Assembly (NCBI GenBank): GCA_002340925.1
Contig: DDMR01000105.1
Span: forward strand, 1-22,691
Source of the DNA: Actinobacteria bacterium UBA2541
Lineage (GTDB): Bacteria; Actinomycetota; Actinomycetes; Nanopelagicales; Nanopelagicaceae
Length of the DNA stretch: 22,691 nt
Direction of reading: 5' to 3'
In this document: one piece after another, positions 16,699 through 22,691 of the stretch
How positions within the stretch are numbered: the first letter of the stretch is position 1
Layout: each line of letters starts with the position of its first letter
Position numbers and translations under genes: made by a program
Notes under the pieces: generated by a model
Told to the model about the DNA's origin: nothing
The model's database searches: none
What the model saw: only the letters and a program-made list of their open reading frames with translations

Positions 16699-18924
16699 TC
16701 AGAGCTTCTCTACCGGCGCATAACGGAGCAACAACCTTTTTTCGCCGAGTGAGCCAAAATTTATCGTAGCTTCCGCGCGATCGCCATCGCCAACAACCGC
16801 AACTACTGTCCCCAAACCAAATGTGTCATGTGACACACGATCTCCAGTTACTAAGACCATAGTTGTCGAAGCCTTTCGCCCAGTAGCTCTTGGTGCTGGT
16901 GTGAAATGTGAAGTCTTTAGAACGCTGGCACGAGAAGGTGCAGATGCGTGTTCATTCCATTCGATAACTTCATCTGGAATTTCTGCAAGAAAACGTGAAG
17001 GCGGATTGTAAGTTGGTGCACCCCACGAACTTCGATATTCAGATCTTGAAACATATAACCGCTCGCGCGCTCTTGTTAAACCAACATATGCAAGTCTTCG
17101 TTCTTCTTCAATCTCTTCGCGATCTCCCAGTGTTCTAGAGTGTGGAAAAATACCTTCCTCCATGCCAGTGAGAAAAACTGTGGGAAATTCCAATCCCTTT
17201 GCAGTATGCAGAGTCATCAAGGTAACAACTCCACCATGATCTTCACCATCTGGAATCTGATCTGAATCTGCGACAAGTGATACGTTCTCTAAAAAGCCCA
17301 GTAACGAAATCTCTTCACCAACTTCAACTTCGCCCTCTTCATATTCAACGGCAACCGAGACTAATTCTTGTAAGTTTTCAACCCGACTTTCATCCTGCAA
17401 GTCATCACTCTTCTCTAGCTCATTTAATAAACCTGATTGCTCTAGAACTGCCTGGGCGATTATCGATGGTCGGCTCTTTGCTTCGACAAGGACGGTTAGC
17501 GAAGTGATGAGATGAACAAAATCATTGATTGCAGAAATAGATCTGGTGGGAATACTCGGAACTTCTGATGCCCGATTTAGCGCGCTCCAGAATGAGATAC
17601 CCGAATCCTTAGAGAATAAATCAACAGTATCTAATGCGCGATCGCCGATTCCACGCTTTGGAGTGTTGATAATTCTCCGCAGTGAAATTTCATCTTCGCT
17701 ATTAACCAAGACTCTTAAATATGCGAGAAAATCCTTTACCTCTTTACGTTCGTAAAATCGCACACCACCGACAACTTTGTATGGAATTGCTGAACGCAAG
17801 AAAGCTTCTTCAAAAACTCGAGATTGCGCATTGGTTCGGTAGAAGATTGCCGCCTCACCTGGCTGTGAAATATTCTCACTGCGCAGTCGACTGATTTCAG
17901 TAACCACATGGTTAGCTTCATCATGTTCGCTCTCTGCCACATAACCAGTTATCTTTGAACCGGATCCAGACTCTGACCATAAGTTCTTGGCTTTACGGCC
18001 CTCATTATTTGAAATAACTGCATTTGCGGCCGAAAGGATGTTCTGAGTAGATCGATAATTCTGTTCAAGAAGAATTGTTTTTGCACTTGGGTAGTCAGCT
18101 TCAAATTGCAGAATATTTCTAATATTCGCTCCACGGAATGCATAGATAGATTGATCTGCATCTCCTACTACGCATAACTCAGCTAATGGAATTCCTTCGC
18201 CTTCAGTTCCTACCAACTCTTTAATCAACATATATTGCGCGTGATTTGTATCTTGATATTCATCAACAAGCACATGTCTAAAACGCGATCGGTATCGCTG
18301 GCGACTCTCTGGGTTGCGTTGCAATATTTCTACAGTCCTGCCAATTAAGTCATCAAAATCCATAGCATTAGCGCTGATTAATCGCCTTTGATAATGCGCA
18401 AAAACTTCGGCAACGACTTCGTTGAATTGATTATCTGCTGATTGTACAAAATCTGCTGGTCCTTGTAATTCGTTCTTGGCTTGAGAAATCAGCCCCGCGA
18501 CCGCCCTTGGGGCATAGCGCTTGATATCTAAATTCATATCTTTCATTACAAGGGTGATCAGTCGCAAACTGTCAGATGAGTCATAAATCGTAAATGAATT
18601 CGAATAGCCAAGCTTTGCCGCTTCTTGGCGCAGTATTCGAACGCAAGCTGAATGGAATGTTGAAACCCACATCGACCTTGTGCGCTCGCCAACAAGTTCA
18701 GCGACTCGCTCTTTCATTTCTGCTGCTGCTTTATTTGTGAAGGTAATTGCTAAAACTTCATAAGGATTAACTCCGCGTTTTCCAAGTAAATAAGCAATCC
18801 GTCTGGTTAAAACTCGGGTCTTCCCAGACCCGGCTCCGGCCACGACAAGCAGTGGCGAACCTTGGTGAATCACAGCAGCTTGCTGCTGCGGGTTTAAGCC
18901 ATTAACTAGCGATTCTGCTGACAT
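16699..18924 (-). CDS. pcrA: ATP-dependent DNA helicase, PcrA/UvrD family
   Basis: A 741-residue SF1A 3'-5' helicase in DNA repair and replication-conflict resolution. Motifs in order: Q-motif NPQQQAAV, Walker A AGAGSGKTR (K35), Ia TFTNKAAAEM, Walker B DEYQDTN, III GDADQSIYAFRGA, IV QNYRSTQNI, V TLHTAKGLEFP and VI AYVGLTRAR. The C-terminus (GDRVSHDTFGLGTV to the end) is the small Tudor-like domain that in PcrA/UvrD contacts RNA polymerase. The ATG follows a TAGACT -10 box by 6 nt without a ribosome site, suggesting a leaderless transcript. The gene is divergent from the PIG-L deacetylase, and its own stop lies 68 bp before sucC. Confidence 0.96.
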   Translation of the reverse strand: MSAESLVNGLNPQQQAAVIHQGSPLLVVAGAGSGKTRVLTRRIAYLLGKRGVNPYEVLAITFTNKAAAEMKERVAELVGERTRSMWVSTFHSACVRILRQEAAKLGYSNSFTIYDSSDSLRLITLVMKDMNLDIKRYAPRAVAGLISQAKNELQGPADFVQSADNQFNEVVAEVFAHYQRRLISANAMDFDDLIGRTVEILQRNPESRQRYRSRFRHVLVDEYQDTNHAQYMLIKELVGTEGEGIPLAELCVVGDADQSIYAFRGANIRNILQFEADYPSAKTILLEQNYRSTQNILSAANAVISNNEGRKAKNLWSESGSGSKITGYVAESEHDEANHVVTEISRLRSENISQPGEAAIFYRTNAQSRVFEEAFLRSAIPYKVVGGVRFYERKEVKDFLAYLRVLVNSEDEISLRRIINTPKRGIGDRALDTVDLFSKDSGISFWSALNRASEVPSIPTRSISAINDFVHLITSLTVLVEAKSRPSIIAQAVLEQSGLLNELEKSDDLQDESRVENLQELVSVAVEYEEGEVEVGEEISLLGFLENVSLVADSDQIPDGEDHGGVVTLMTLHTAKGLEFPTVFLTGMEEGIFPHSRTLGDREEIEEERRLAYVGLTRARERLYVSRSEYRSSWGAPTYNPPSRFLAEIPDEVIEWNEHASAPSRASVLKTSHFTPAPRATGRKASTTMVLVTGDRVSHDTFGLGTVVAVVGDGDRAEATINFGSLGEKRLLLRYAPVEKL

Positions 18925-18930
18925 AGACGG

Positions 18931-18936
18931 AGTCTA
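18931..18936 (-). promoter_or_regulatory. Probable -10 element (TAGACT) of pcrA
   Basis: On the minus strand TAGACT matches TANNNT, and six bases separate it from the pcrA ATG at 18924. No ribosome site is present, so a leaderless transcript starting at the A of the ATG is likely. With a 17-18 bp spacer the -35 region falls on the palindrome at 18955-18967. Confidence 0.55.
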
Positions 18937-18954
18937 ACGACTCGCATTATCGGT

Positions 18955-18967
18955 ACACATAATGTGT
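18955..18967. promoter_or_regulatory. 13-bp palindrome between divergent pcrA and PIG-L promoters (candidate operator)
   Basis: ACACAT-A-ATGTGT is a perfect inverted repeat around one central base. It lies in the 65-bp gap between two divergent genes and covers the expected -35 position (17-18 bp spacer) of both probable promoters. It does not resemble the actinobacterial LexA box (GAAC-N4-GTTC core). A regulator bound here could act on both genes. The regulator is unknown. Confidence 0.4.
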
Positions 18968-18977
18968 GGAGGTCTCC

Positions 18978-18983
18978 TAAGAT
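18978..18983 (+). promoter_or_regulatory. Probable -10 element (TAAGAT) of the PIG-L deacetylase gene
   Basis: TAAGAT fits TANNNT, and six bases (18984-18989) separate it from the ATG at 18990, the same spacing as for pcrA and deoC. TACACA at 18954-18959, 18 bp upstream, matches TTGACA at four of six positions. A GGAGG at 18968-18972 resembles a ribosome site but is 17 nt from the ATG, too far for normal use, and an in-frame TAA at 18978 excludes an earlier start. Confidence 0.55.
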
Positions 18984-18989
18984 TGGGTA

Positions 18990-19715
18990 ATGCCTCCTTT
19001 AGATGATTCTGAAATTGAACGTATTTTAGTCGTTACTGCACATCCAGATGACCTTGATTTTGGAGCCGCTGGAACTATTGCACAATGGACGGCGCGAGGA
19101 ATCGAAGTTTCATATTGCATCTGCACCGACGGTGATCAAGGTGGCGAGGATCCTGATGTTCCACGTGAAGAAATGCCCAAGATTAGGCAGAAGGAACAGC
19201 GTGATGCTGGAAAAATTTTAGGCGTTACGAATATCGAATTCTTAAATTATCGTGATGGCTGGTTAGTTCCAACTATTGAATTGCGTAAAAAAATTGTGCG
19301 TGAAATTAGAAAGAGCAGGCCACAGCGGATGTTGGTCCAAAGTCCCGAGCGAAATTGGGATCGGTTATTTGCAAGCCACCCAGATCATATGGCAGCAGGA
19401 GAAGCTGCAATTCAAGCGGTCTATCCAGATGCCAGAAATCCATTTGCCTTTGAGGATTTACTAAAGAATGAGGGCTTAGAACCTTGGCGAGTTCGTGAAC
19501 TCTGGGTGATGTCTCACCACACACCCGATCATGTTGTCGATGTAACTGATACTTTCGATAAGAAGATTGCTGCATTGCATGCACATGTGAGCCAGACTGC
19601 TCATAATCCAAATCTAGAAAATATGTTGCGCGAATGGGGCGAGAAAAATGCAAAGTTGCATAATCTGCCTGATGGCAGATTAGCTGAAATATTTAAAATA
19701 GTTTCTAGCGATTAA
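18990..19715 (+). CDS. PIG-L (LmbE) family deacetylase
   Basis: A 241-residue zinc-dependent N-acetylglucosaminyl-type deacetylase. The metal site is visible as AHPDD with H18 and D21, plus H133 in SHPDH, spaced as in the mycothiol enzymes MshB and Mca. CTDGDQGG and EQRDAGKILGV are further family blocks. No signal peptide is present, so it is cytoplasmic. The substrate cannot be read from sequence: mycothiol deacetylase, mycothiol S-conjugate amidase or another sugar-amide deacetylase are all possible. The gene stands alone, divergent from pcrA, and its TAA directly abuts the stop of the convergent cyclophilin gene with no bases between and no terminator. Confidence 0.9.
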   Translation: MPPLDDSEIERILVVTAHPDDLDFGAAGTIAQWTARGIEVSYCICTDGDQGGEDPDVPREEMPKIRQKEQRDAGKILGVTNIEFLNYRDGWLVPTIELRKKIVREIRKSRPQRMLVQSPERNWDRLFASHPDHMAAGEAAIQAVYPDARNPFAFEDLLKNEGLEPWRVRELWVMSHHTPDHVVDVTDTFDKKIAALHAHVSQTAHNPNLENMLREWGEKNAKLHNLPDGRLAEIFKIVSSD

Positions 19716-20414
19716 TTAACGAGCTACAGCTTTTTCGATTGCAATCGACTGGATTGGTGCACCATCTCCGGGTCCGTTTGAATTATTAGTGCCACGCGCG
19801 GCTACTGCTTTCACAATGTCTAAACCCTTAACAACTCTGCCCCATAAGGTGTAATTAGGTCCAAGTCTAGAATTGTCATCATAAACAATAAAAAATTGGC
19901 TGCCATTTGTTCCTGGTCCAGAATTTGCCATTGCTACCGAACCTGCAGGATAAATATTCCCAACTCCCTTTGGAAGATTCTCGTCTGGCGCTGTGTAGGC
20001 CGGACCTCCCGAACCTGTTCCTGAAGGATCACCGCATTGCAGAACAAATATCCCTTGTGTTGTTAAGCGATGACATGGCGATTTATCAAAAAAACCTTTA
20101 TTCGCCAGGTAAGACATTGAAATTACAGTGAGCGGTGCTCTTACTCCATCTGCTTCAATCTTGATCTCGCCACAGTTTGTTACCAGAGTAAAAGTTCGAT
20201 TTACATATGGCCTCTTAACTTCTGGGACCGGAAGCCTCATTGGCTTGTGACCAACAGCTTTAGTTGGCTTGCAGATTGGGCGCACTTTATTTATCTGGCT
20301 AACTTTCTTTCCATTCTTTGCCTTCTTTTCAGCGCTCGCCGGAGATACCGCAAATAGCGAGAGACCAAAAACGGCAACAACTGTAAAGGTTATTACACGG
20401 CTGGATCGTCTCAT
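19716..20414 (-). CDS. Secreted cyclophilin-type peptidyl-prolyl cis-trans isomerase
   Basis: An exported cyclophilin that would catalyse proline isomerisation during folding of secreted proteins. Starting MRRSSRVITF, it has a basic n-region, a hydrophobic core and a likely SPASA/EKK signal-peptidase I site, then a lysine-rich linker. The cyclophilin domain runs FTLVTNCGEIKIE to the end, with PCHRLTTQGIFVLQCGDP (the usual FHR is CHR), GTNGSQFFIVY and YTLWGRVVKG. I chose ATG 20414 because GGAG lies 11 nt upstream; ATG 20435 (ATGA overlap with the guaA stop) and GTG 20441 are in-frame alternatives. No lipobox is present. It follows guaA in the same orientation. Confidence 0.9.
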   Translation of the reverse strand: MRRSSRVITFTVVAVFGLSLFAVSPASAEKKAKNGKKVSQINKVRPICKPTKAVGHKPMRLPVPEVKRPYVNRTFTLVTNCGEIKIEADGVRAPLTVISMSYLANKGFFDKSPCHRLTTQGIFVLQCGDPSGTGSGGPAYTAPDENLPKGVGNIYPAGSVAMANSGPGTNGSQFFIVYDDNSRLGPNYTLWGRVVKGLDIVKAVAARGTNNSNGPGDGAPIQSIAIEKAVAR

Positions 20415-20431
20415 CTGCACTTTATCTCCAA

Positions 20432-21997
20432 TCATTCCCACTCAATTGTCCCCGGCGGCTTCGATGTTACATCGAGAACTACTCTATTTACTTCACTTAC
20501 TTCATTTGTAATGCGAGTTGAAATCTTCTCCAATACTTCGTATGGAATCCGACTCCAATCTGCAGTCATTGCATCCTCTGATGAAACTGGTCGAAGCACA
20601 ATTGGATGACCATAAGTTCGGCCATCGCCCTGGACTCCTACACTTCTTACATCAGCTAATAAAACAACTGGACACTGCCAAATTATCCGATCTAAATTTG
20701 CAATGCGCAATTCATTTCGGGCAATCGCATCAGCTTTTCGTAATATTCTAAGTCTATTCTCAGTCACTTCGCCAACTATTCGAATTGCTAGGCCAGGTCC
20801 AGGGAAGGGCTGACGCCAGATAATTTCCTCCGGTAAACCAAGGGATAAGCCCGCATAACGAACTTCATCTTTAAACAGTGTGCGAAGTGGTTCAATTAAT
20901 TTGAATTGTAAATCATCAGGTAAGCCACCTACGTTGTGATGCGATTTAATATTTGCCGCACCATCCCCACCCCCAGATTCAACGACATCAGGATATAAAG
21001 TTCCTTGAACAAGAAAATCAATTGGCTCTGATGCTGAAATTTCGCGGGCTGCAGCTTCAAATACTCTAATAAATTCCGTGCCAATGATCTTTCGCTTTGT
21101 TTCCGGATCCGCAACACCTGCAAGGGCGCTCAAGAAGCGTTCCTTGGCATCCACAACTTTGAGAGTTATTCCAGTTGATGCAACAAAGTCACGCTCTACT
21201 TGTTCAGCTTCACCTTCACGAAGCAAACCGTGGTCCACAAATACACAAGTCAGTTGAGAACCCACTGCTTTTTGCACGATGGCTGCGGCGACTGCCGAAT
21301 CCACACCACCGGATAAACCACAAAGCACTCTTCCGCTTCCAACAAGTTTCTTAATCTTCTCTACTTCAGAGGTCACAATATTTTCAGAGTTCCAAGTTGG
21401 TTTGCATCCAACAACATCTATCAGCCAACGACGCAGAATTTCTTGGCCATTTTCGGAGTGCAGAACTTCAGGATGAAATTGCACACCAGCAAAATTGGCA
21501 TCGCTATTTTCAAATGCAACTATTGCAGTATCTACAGTGCTTGCGGTTGATGTAAATCCAGATGGTGCGGTTGTGACACTGTCGCCGTGACTCATCCAAA
21601 CACTGAACTCTTTTGGTAGATCGGCCAACAATTTTGAATTCGATTTATGGGTAAGTGTGGTTCGACCAAATTCTGATTTTCCAGTCTTAGTTACTACTCC
21701 TCCAAGCGCGGCGGCCATAACCTGGAAACCATAACAAATTCCAAAGATTGGAATACCAGCTTGAAAAATCTTGGAATCAAGAGTTGGCGCACCAGCTTCA
21801 TAAACACTTGAAGGTCCCCCCGATAAAATAATTGCTTTGGGGTTTTTCTCTAACATCTTTGCAATCGGCATTGATGAGGGAACTATTTCTGAATAAACCT
21901 GAGCTTGGCGAACGCGACGAGCAATTAACTGTGCGTATTGAGCGCCAAAATCAACTACTAAAACTAGTTCCTGATTCTTTGAATCAGACACGGTCAA
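20432..21997 (-). CDS. guaA: GMP synthase (glutamine-hydrolysing)
   Basis: A 521-residue enzyme converting XMP, ATP and glutamine to GMP. The N-terminal class I amidotransferase has LVVDFGAQY, the catalytic Cys about residue 88 in FGICYGFQ, and His/Glu in QFHPEVLHS. The ATP-pyrophosphatase domain follows with the PP-loop [11 protein letters not shown], then the dimerisation domain with [12 protein letters not shown] and the typical C-terminal TIEWE. The start is uncertain: the frame opens with TTG at 21997, and a GTG at 21991 would also work. Both overlap the guaB3 stop (14 or 8 bp) and neither has a ribosome site, so translation is probably coupled to guaB3. Confidence 0.96.
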   Translation of the reverse strand: MTVSDSKNQELVLVVDFGAQYAQLIARRVRQAQVYSEIVPSSMPIAKMLEKNPKAIILSGGPSSVYEAGAPTLDSKIFQAGIPIFGICYGFQVMAAALGGVVTKTGKSEFGRTTLTHKSNSKLLADLPKEFSVWMSHGDSVTTAPSGFTSTASTVDTAIVAFENSDANFAGVQFHPEVLHSENGQEILRRWLIDVVGCKPTWNSENIVTSEVEKIKKLVGSGRVLCGLSGGVDSAVAAAIVQKAVGSQLTCVFVDHGLLREGEAEQVERDFVASTGITLKVVDAKERFLSALAGVADPETKRKIIGTEFIRVFEAAAREISASEPIDFLVQGTLYPDVVESGGGDGAANIKSHHNVGGLPDDLQFKLIEPLRTLFKDEVRYAGLSLGLPEEIIWRQPFPGPGLAIRIVGEVTENRLRILRKADAIARNELRIANLDRIIWQCPVVLLADVRSVGVQGDGRTYGHPIVLRPVSSEDAMTADWSRIPYEVLEKISTRITNEVSEVNRVVLDVTSKPPGTIEWE

Positions 21998-22691
21998 TTA
22001 CAACTTCAACGCGCTGGAACTCTTTTAGATCCGAATAGCCAGATGTAGCCATTGCACGTCGTAGTGCGCCAAATAAATTCATGCTGCCATCAGCAAGATG
22101 TGATGGTCCGATGAGAATTTCTTCCAAGCTTCCGACAGTTCCGACTTGAACTCTGTCTCCACGAGGTAATTCGAGATGATGTGCTTCTGAGCCCCAGTGC
22201 CAGCCTTTTCCTGGTGATTCAACTGCTTTAGCAAGTGGTGAACCCATCATCACTGCATCTGCACCACACGCAATTGCTTTCGCAATATCTCCAGACTTTC
22301 CAACAGATCCATCTGCAATTACATGAACAAAACGTCCACCAGATTCATCCATATAATCTCGACGTGCTGATGCAACTTCGGCAACTGCAGATGCCATCGG
22401 TACTGCAATTCCCAATACTGAACGAGTTGTGTGGGCAGCTCCGCCACCAAAACCAACTAAGACGCCTGCTGCTCCAGCGCGCATCAAGTGCAGAGCACCA
22501 GTTCCAGTTGCACATCCACCAACAATCACTGGCACATCTAATTCATAAATAAACTTCTTTAAATTTAGTGGGGCAACTTCGGCAGATACATGTTCGGCGC
22601 TAACAGTTGTTCCACGGATAACGAAAATATCTATACCAGCATCAATAACAGCTTTTGCATACTCTGCTGTTCGCTGTGGTGAAAGTGCTGC
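21984..22691 (-). CDS. guaB3: GuaB3-family IMP dehydrogenase-related protein (partial, N-terminus beyond the window)
   Basis: The C-terminal 235 residues of an IMPDH/GMP-reductase-fold protein; the frame is open to the right edge, starting [15 protein letters not shown], so the true start lies outside. A GTG at 22535 is internal. [60 protein letters not shown] and the C-terminal [11 protein letters not shown] are typical of the actinobacterial GuaB3 group as I know it. At the catalytic loop the sequence is GGGAAHTTR where classical IMPDH has G-x-G-S-x-C-T-T-R, so His (codon 22431-22433) replaces the catalytic Cys. Classical IMP dehydrogenase activity is therefore doubtful and the real reaction is unknown to me. 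The stop overlaps guaA. Confidence 0.88.
   Translation of the reverse strand, partial: AALSPQRTAEYAKAVIDAGIDIFVIRGTTVSAEHVSAEVAPLNLKKFIYELDVPVIVGGCATGTGALHLMRAGAAGVLVGFGGGAAHTTRSVLGIAVPMASAVAEVASARRDYMDESGGRFVHVIADGSVGKSGDIAKAIACGADAVMMGSPLAKAVESPGKGWHWGSEAHHLELPRGDRVQVGTVGSLEEILIGPSHLADGSMNLFGALRRAMATSGYSDLKEFQRVEVVIDRV

Noticed and set aside
18968..18972. GGAGG as ribosome binding site of the PIG-L gene.
   Set aside because: It is 17 nt from the ATG, and no earlier in-frame start is possible because of TAA at 18978-18980. A leaderless start explains the region better.
1..22691. Defence system, prophage, integron, IS element, CRISPR array or novel mobile cassette.
   Set aside because: Every gene over the whole window is housekeeping or conserved actinobacterial, with no transposase, integrase, direct-repeat array or toxin-antitoxin pair visible.

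Overview
The window looks like a streamlined, moderately low-GC actinobacterial chromosome. The gene order sucC-sucD-(DUF6350 membrane protein)-purN-purH-folD-(DUF3017)-mdh is a known actinobacterial arrangement (from memory, the Mycobacterium sucCD/perM/purN/purH and Streptomyces sucCD/purNH/folD/mdh neighbourhoods). A GuaB3-type protein next to guaA and a stand-alone MsmK/UgpC-type ATPase also fit this phylum. The AT-leaning base composition, near-absence of intergenic DNA and many 1-8 bp gene overlaps suggest a small-genome freshwater lineage such as acI (Candidatus Nanopelagicales: Planktophila/Nanopelagicus). That placement is inference. There are no tRNA or rRNA genes, mobile elements, CRISPR arrays or phage genes, and no gene-free stretch over 300 bp; the longest is 174 bp.

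Layout: (1) 1-84, the 3' end of a biotinyl/lipoyl-domain protein. (2) 124-3369, a plus-strand deoxynucleoside catabolism operon: deoC, a full-length aldehyde dehydrogenase, and a short aldehyde dehydrogenase-like protein lacking the catalytic region. (3) 3373-6680, a minus-strand unit: a CNNM/CorC-type membrane protein, trpS, and a BMP-family (nucleoside-type) substrate-binding protein. (4) 6855-7940, a plus-strand shared sugar-ABC ATPase (ugpC/msmK type) ending at a strong bidirectional terminator. (5) 7994-18924, a minus-strand run of ten genes: pcrA, sucC, sucD, DUF6350, purN, purH, folD, DUF3017, mdh, icd. (6) 18990-19715, a plus-strand PIG-L deacetylase divergent from pcrA. (7) 19716-22691, minus-strand guaB3 (entering from the right edge), guaA and a secreted cyclophilin.

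How the genes fit together: region 5 joins three TCA-cycle enzymes (succinyl-CoA synthetase, malate dehydrogenase, isocitrate dehydrogenase) to late purine synthesis (PurN, PurH) and to FolD, which makes the 10-formyl-THF that PurN and PurH consume. PurH yields IMP, and GuaA in region 7 finishes the GMP branch. Region 2 returns deoxyribose carbon to central metabolism: DeoC releases acetaldehyde plus glyceraldehyde-3-phosphate, and the aldehyde dehydrogenase probably oxidises the acetaldehyde. The BMP-family binding protein opposite may feed nucleosides in.

The points most worth a second look are: the ALDH-like pseudoenzyme coupled to a real ALDH, which keeps a C-terminal tail but loses the catalytic region; a set of probable leaderless promoters with a -10 box 6-7 nt before the start codon; a 13-bp palindrome lying over both -35 regions of the divergent pcrA/PIG-L promoters; and a GuaB3 protein with His where IMP dehydrogenase has its catalytic Cys.
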